Assembly: GCA_964448115.1 (NCBI GenBank)
Contig: CAYUVA010000010.1
Coordinates: 1 to 64,000 of the forward strand
DNA: 64,000 nt
Source: CAYUVA01 sp964448115 [NCBI: uncultured bacterium]
GTDB taxonomy: Bacteria > CAYUVA01
Reading direction: 5' to 3'
Part shown: positions 63,002 through 64,000 of the stretch, piece after piece
Layout of the letters: each line of letters begins with the position of its first letter
Numbering within the stretch: position 1 is the stretch's first letter
The notes under the pieces: model-generated
Databases searched by the model: none
The model's input: the letters and a program-made list of their open reading frames with translations, nothing else
What the model was told of the DNA's origin: nothing
Program-made: the position numbers and the translations under genes

Positions 63002-64000
63002 TTACTTTAGGTATTGTTCCAGGTCAGGGTATGCCTTCAGCGCCTTGAACCATTCCCTGAGGTGTTTGACCCTCATCGTCGCCTCCTTGGAGATATCGAA
63101 CGGTCGCCCCCTGGCATCGAAGATTATGCCGACCACACCGCCCTCCACCAGAGCCTTGTGCGTCTTTCCCTTGCCGCTACCGCAGTCGAAACCTTTGCTA
63201 GGCTCAATGTTCACCTCTGCGTACTCGCCGACCGGCAACTCAATGAGCCTCATTTCGCCGAATTTCATGCTAAAGGTCTCGGTAGCGCCTGCTTTGGGTG
63301 TGAAGTGCACCTTCATCACATCCTTTCCCGGCTTGGTGGTGCCGGTCGGGCTGATGCAGGTGCCGAGCCTTATCAGGCAGTCCTTCTCGAACACCTCGGC
63401 AGCAGCGCGGGGATGTACTGTGGAGAGCACACCGAGCTGGGGCATCATGAAGATGCTATCCACTGCCAGGCGGGTGATACCCTCAGGCTGGAAGGCATCG
63501 ATCAGCATCATGGCAGCCTGGTTGCGTCTCGGCGCATGAGACAGCGCGCCGCCGCTGCCAACCAACAGATCCAGCGCCATCATGTCAACCAGGGTCTCAC
63601 CGGAGCCGGTCTGGTCAAAGGCATCAGAGATGGTTCTTTGCTTCTGCACCCCGCGCAATGACACGGCAAAGCTCTTGTGCTGCACAAAGGCAAGGCGAAG
63701 CGCCTCCTTGGCAATAGCCTGCTCCACGACCAGCTCCTCCATGAGCTGCGGGATGGTTGTGGGGCGGATCATCTTGTTTTTAACTCTATTTCTAAGATCC
63801 CGCTCATCCATGTCAAAGGGCACCCAGCGCATCACATTATCCAAGCCAGCCTCGGCGAATACATTGGAGATGCTGTAGCTCATGCCCAAGTTGGCGCTGA
63901 CCGTTCGGTTGAAGGTTCCCTGAAATACCGAGAAGATGTCGGTGGTGGCTCCGCCGATATCGACCCCGACCACCTGTATGTTCTCCATCTTGGCTATGGT
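63002..64000 (-). CDS. MutL-like (glutamate mutase L) ASKHA ATPase, 5' end outside window
   Basis: C-terminal part (332 codons in the window) of a protein of the glutamate-mutase-L family. VVGVDIGGATTDIFSVFQGTFNRT is the mid-protein phosphate loop of these ASKHA-fold ATPases, followed by a region (LGMSYSISNVFAEAGL) typical of MutL. The reading frame stays open to the window end, beyond an internal ATG at 63988, so the N-terminal phosphate-1 motif lies outside. MutL of clostridia is thought to help coenzyme B12-dependent glutamate mutase, but no mutase gene (mutE/mutS) is seen here; instead it leads a set of membrane proteins. So the name should not be taken to mean a mutase role. Confidence 0.8.
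   Translation of the reverse strand, partial: TIAKMENIQVVGVDIGGATTDIFSVFQGTFNRTVSANLGMSYSISNVFAEAGLDNVMRWVPFDMDERDLRNRVKNKMIRPTTIPQLMEELVVEQAIAKEALRLAFVQHKSFAVSLRGVQKQRTISDAFDQTGSGETLVDMMALDLLVGSGGALSHAPRRNQAAMMLIDAFQPEGITRLAVDSIFMMPQLGVLSTVHPRAAAEVFEKDCLIRLGTCISPTGTTKPGKDVMKVHFTPKAGATETFSMKFGEMRLIELPVGEYAEVNIEPSKGFDCGSGKGKTHKALVEGGVVGIIFDARGRPFDISKEATMRVKHLREWFKALKAYPDLEQYLK

Noticed and set aside
63002-64000. DNA mismatch repair MutL
   Set aside because: The motif set (DIGGATTD) is that of the ASKHA ATPase called glutamate mutase L, not of the GHKL mismatch-repair protein of the same symbol.

Overview
The window reads as chromosomal DNA from an uncultivated, probably anaerobic, diderm (Gram-negative type) bacterium of a deep or candidate lineage. 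Evidence for an outer membrane is a FadL/OmpP1-type barrel, a small barrel protein, a PilT ATPase and an ExeA-like ATPase with a peptidoglycan-binding tail. Evidence for an oxygen-sensitive life style is a class II superoxide reductase and a membrane pyrophosphatase of the potassium-dependent type. A selD gene that itself carries an in-frame UGA at the catalytic position shows that the organism uses selenocysteine. I cannot name the phylum from sequence alone. Genes are dense, with short gaps and several ATGA overlaps, and no prophage, IS element, CRISPR array, tRNA or rRNA was seen.

Layout: 219-3769 valS-nadC operon (minus). 3968-8187 a large secreted lipid-binding-like (TULIP) plus beta-propeller protein coupled to a CPBP membrane protease. 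8356-9327 a tandem thioredoxin-fold/HEAT protein. 9328-9793 gene-poor, with a strong promoter and a possible structured RNA. 9794-13965 tadA-mnmE-membrane glycosyltransferase (minus). 14158-16363 an AT-rich type II restriction-modification pair. 16377-18782 an AlkP-superfamily membrane phosphohydrolase. 18992-21172 hppA with a consensus promoter and a strong terminator. 21289-29254 two Ser/Thr kinases around a patatin-like lipase and a GT-C enzyme. 29282-33697 a beta-helix surface protein, a Wzx-like flippase and VanZ. 33778-35604 an ECF sigma/anti-sigma/Spy-like operon. 35622-40954 an outer-membrane barrel, a GT-C protein, and a NodU-type carbamoyltransferase overlapping a GT2 enzyme. 40964-44805 aroQ-pepP-LamG protein-pilT (minus). 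44961-49768 FadL-like protein, a 915-residue GT-C-like membrane protein and an NAD(P)-binding protein. 49790-51673 an FHA-CpaF fusion. 52062-54446 ABC ATPase, TatD and superoxide reductase. 54615-55688 selenoprotein SelD. 55714-58267 ExeA-like ATPase and PrmA. 58335-64000 a tightly packed six-gene cassette of membrane proteins, a lipoyl/KOW-like protein and a MutL-like ASKHA ATPase that runs off the window.

How the parts fit: the window mixes housekeeping genes (tRNA charging and modification, NAD and shikimate steps) with many envelope and surface-glycan genes: four GT-C-like proteins, a GT2, a flippase, a carbamoyltransferase, an AlkP hydrolase and secreted LamG and beta-helix proteins. Two Ser/Thr kinases and an FHA domain on a secretion ATPase suggest phospho-signalling to pilus or secretion machinery. 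The most interesting items are the UGA-containing selD, the TULIP-propeller protein, the six-gene MutL-like membrane cassette, a tatD without a normal start codon before its metal-binding HxH motif, and a family of short intergenic repeats seen at four places.
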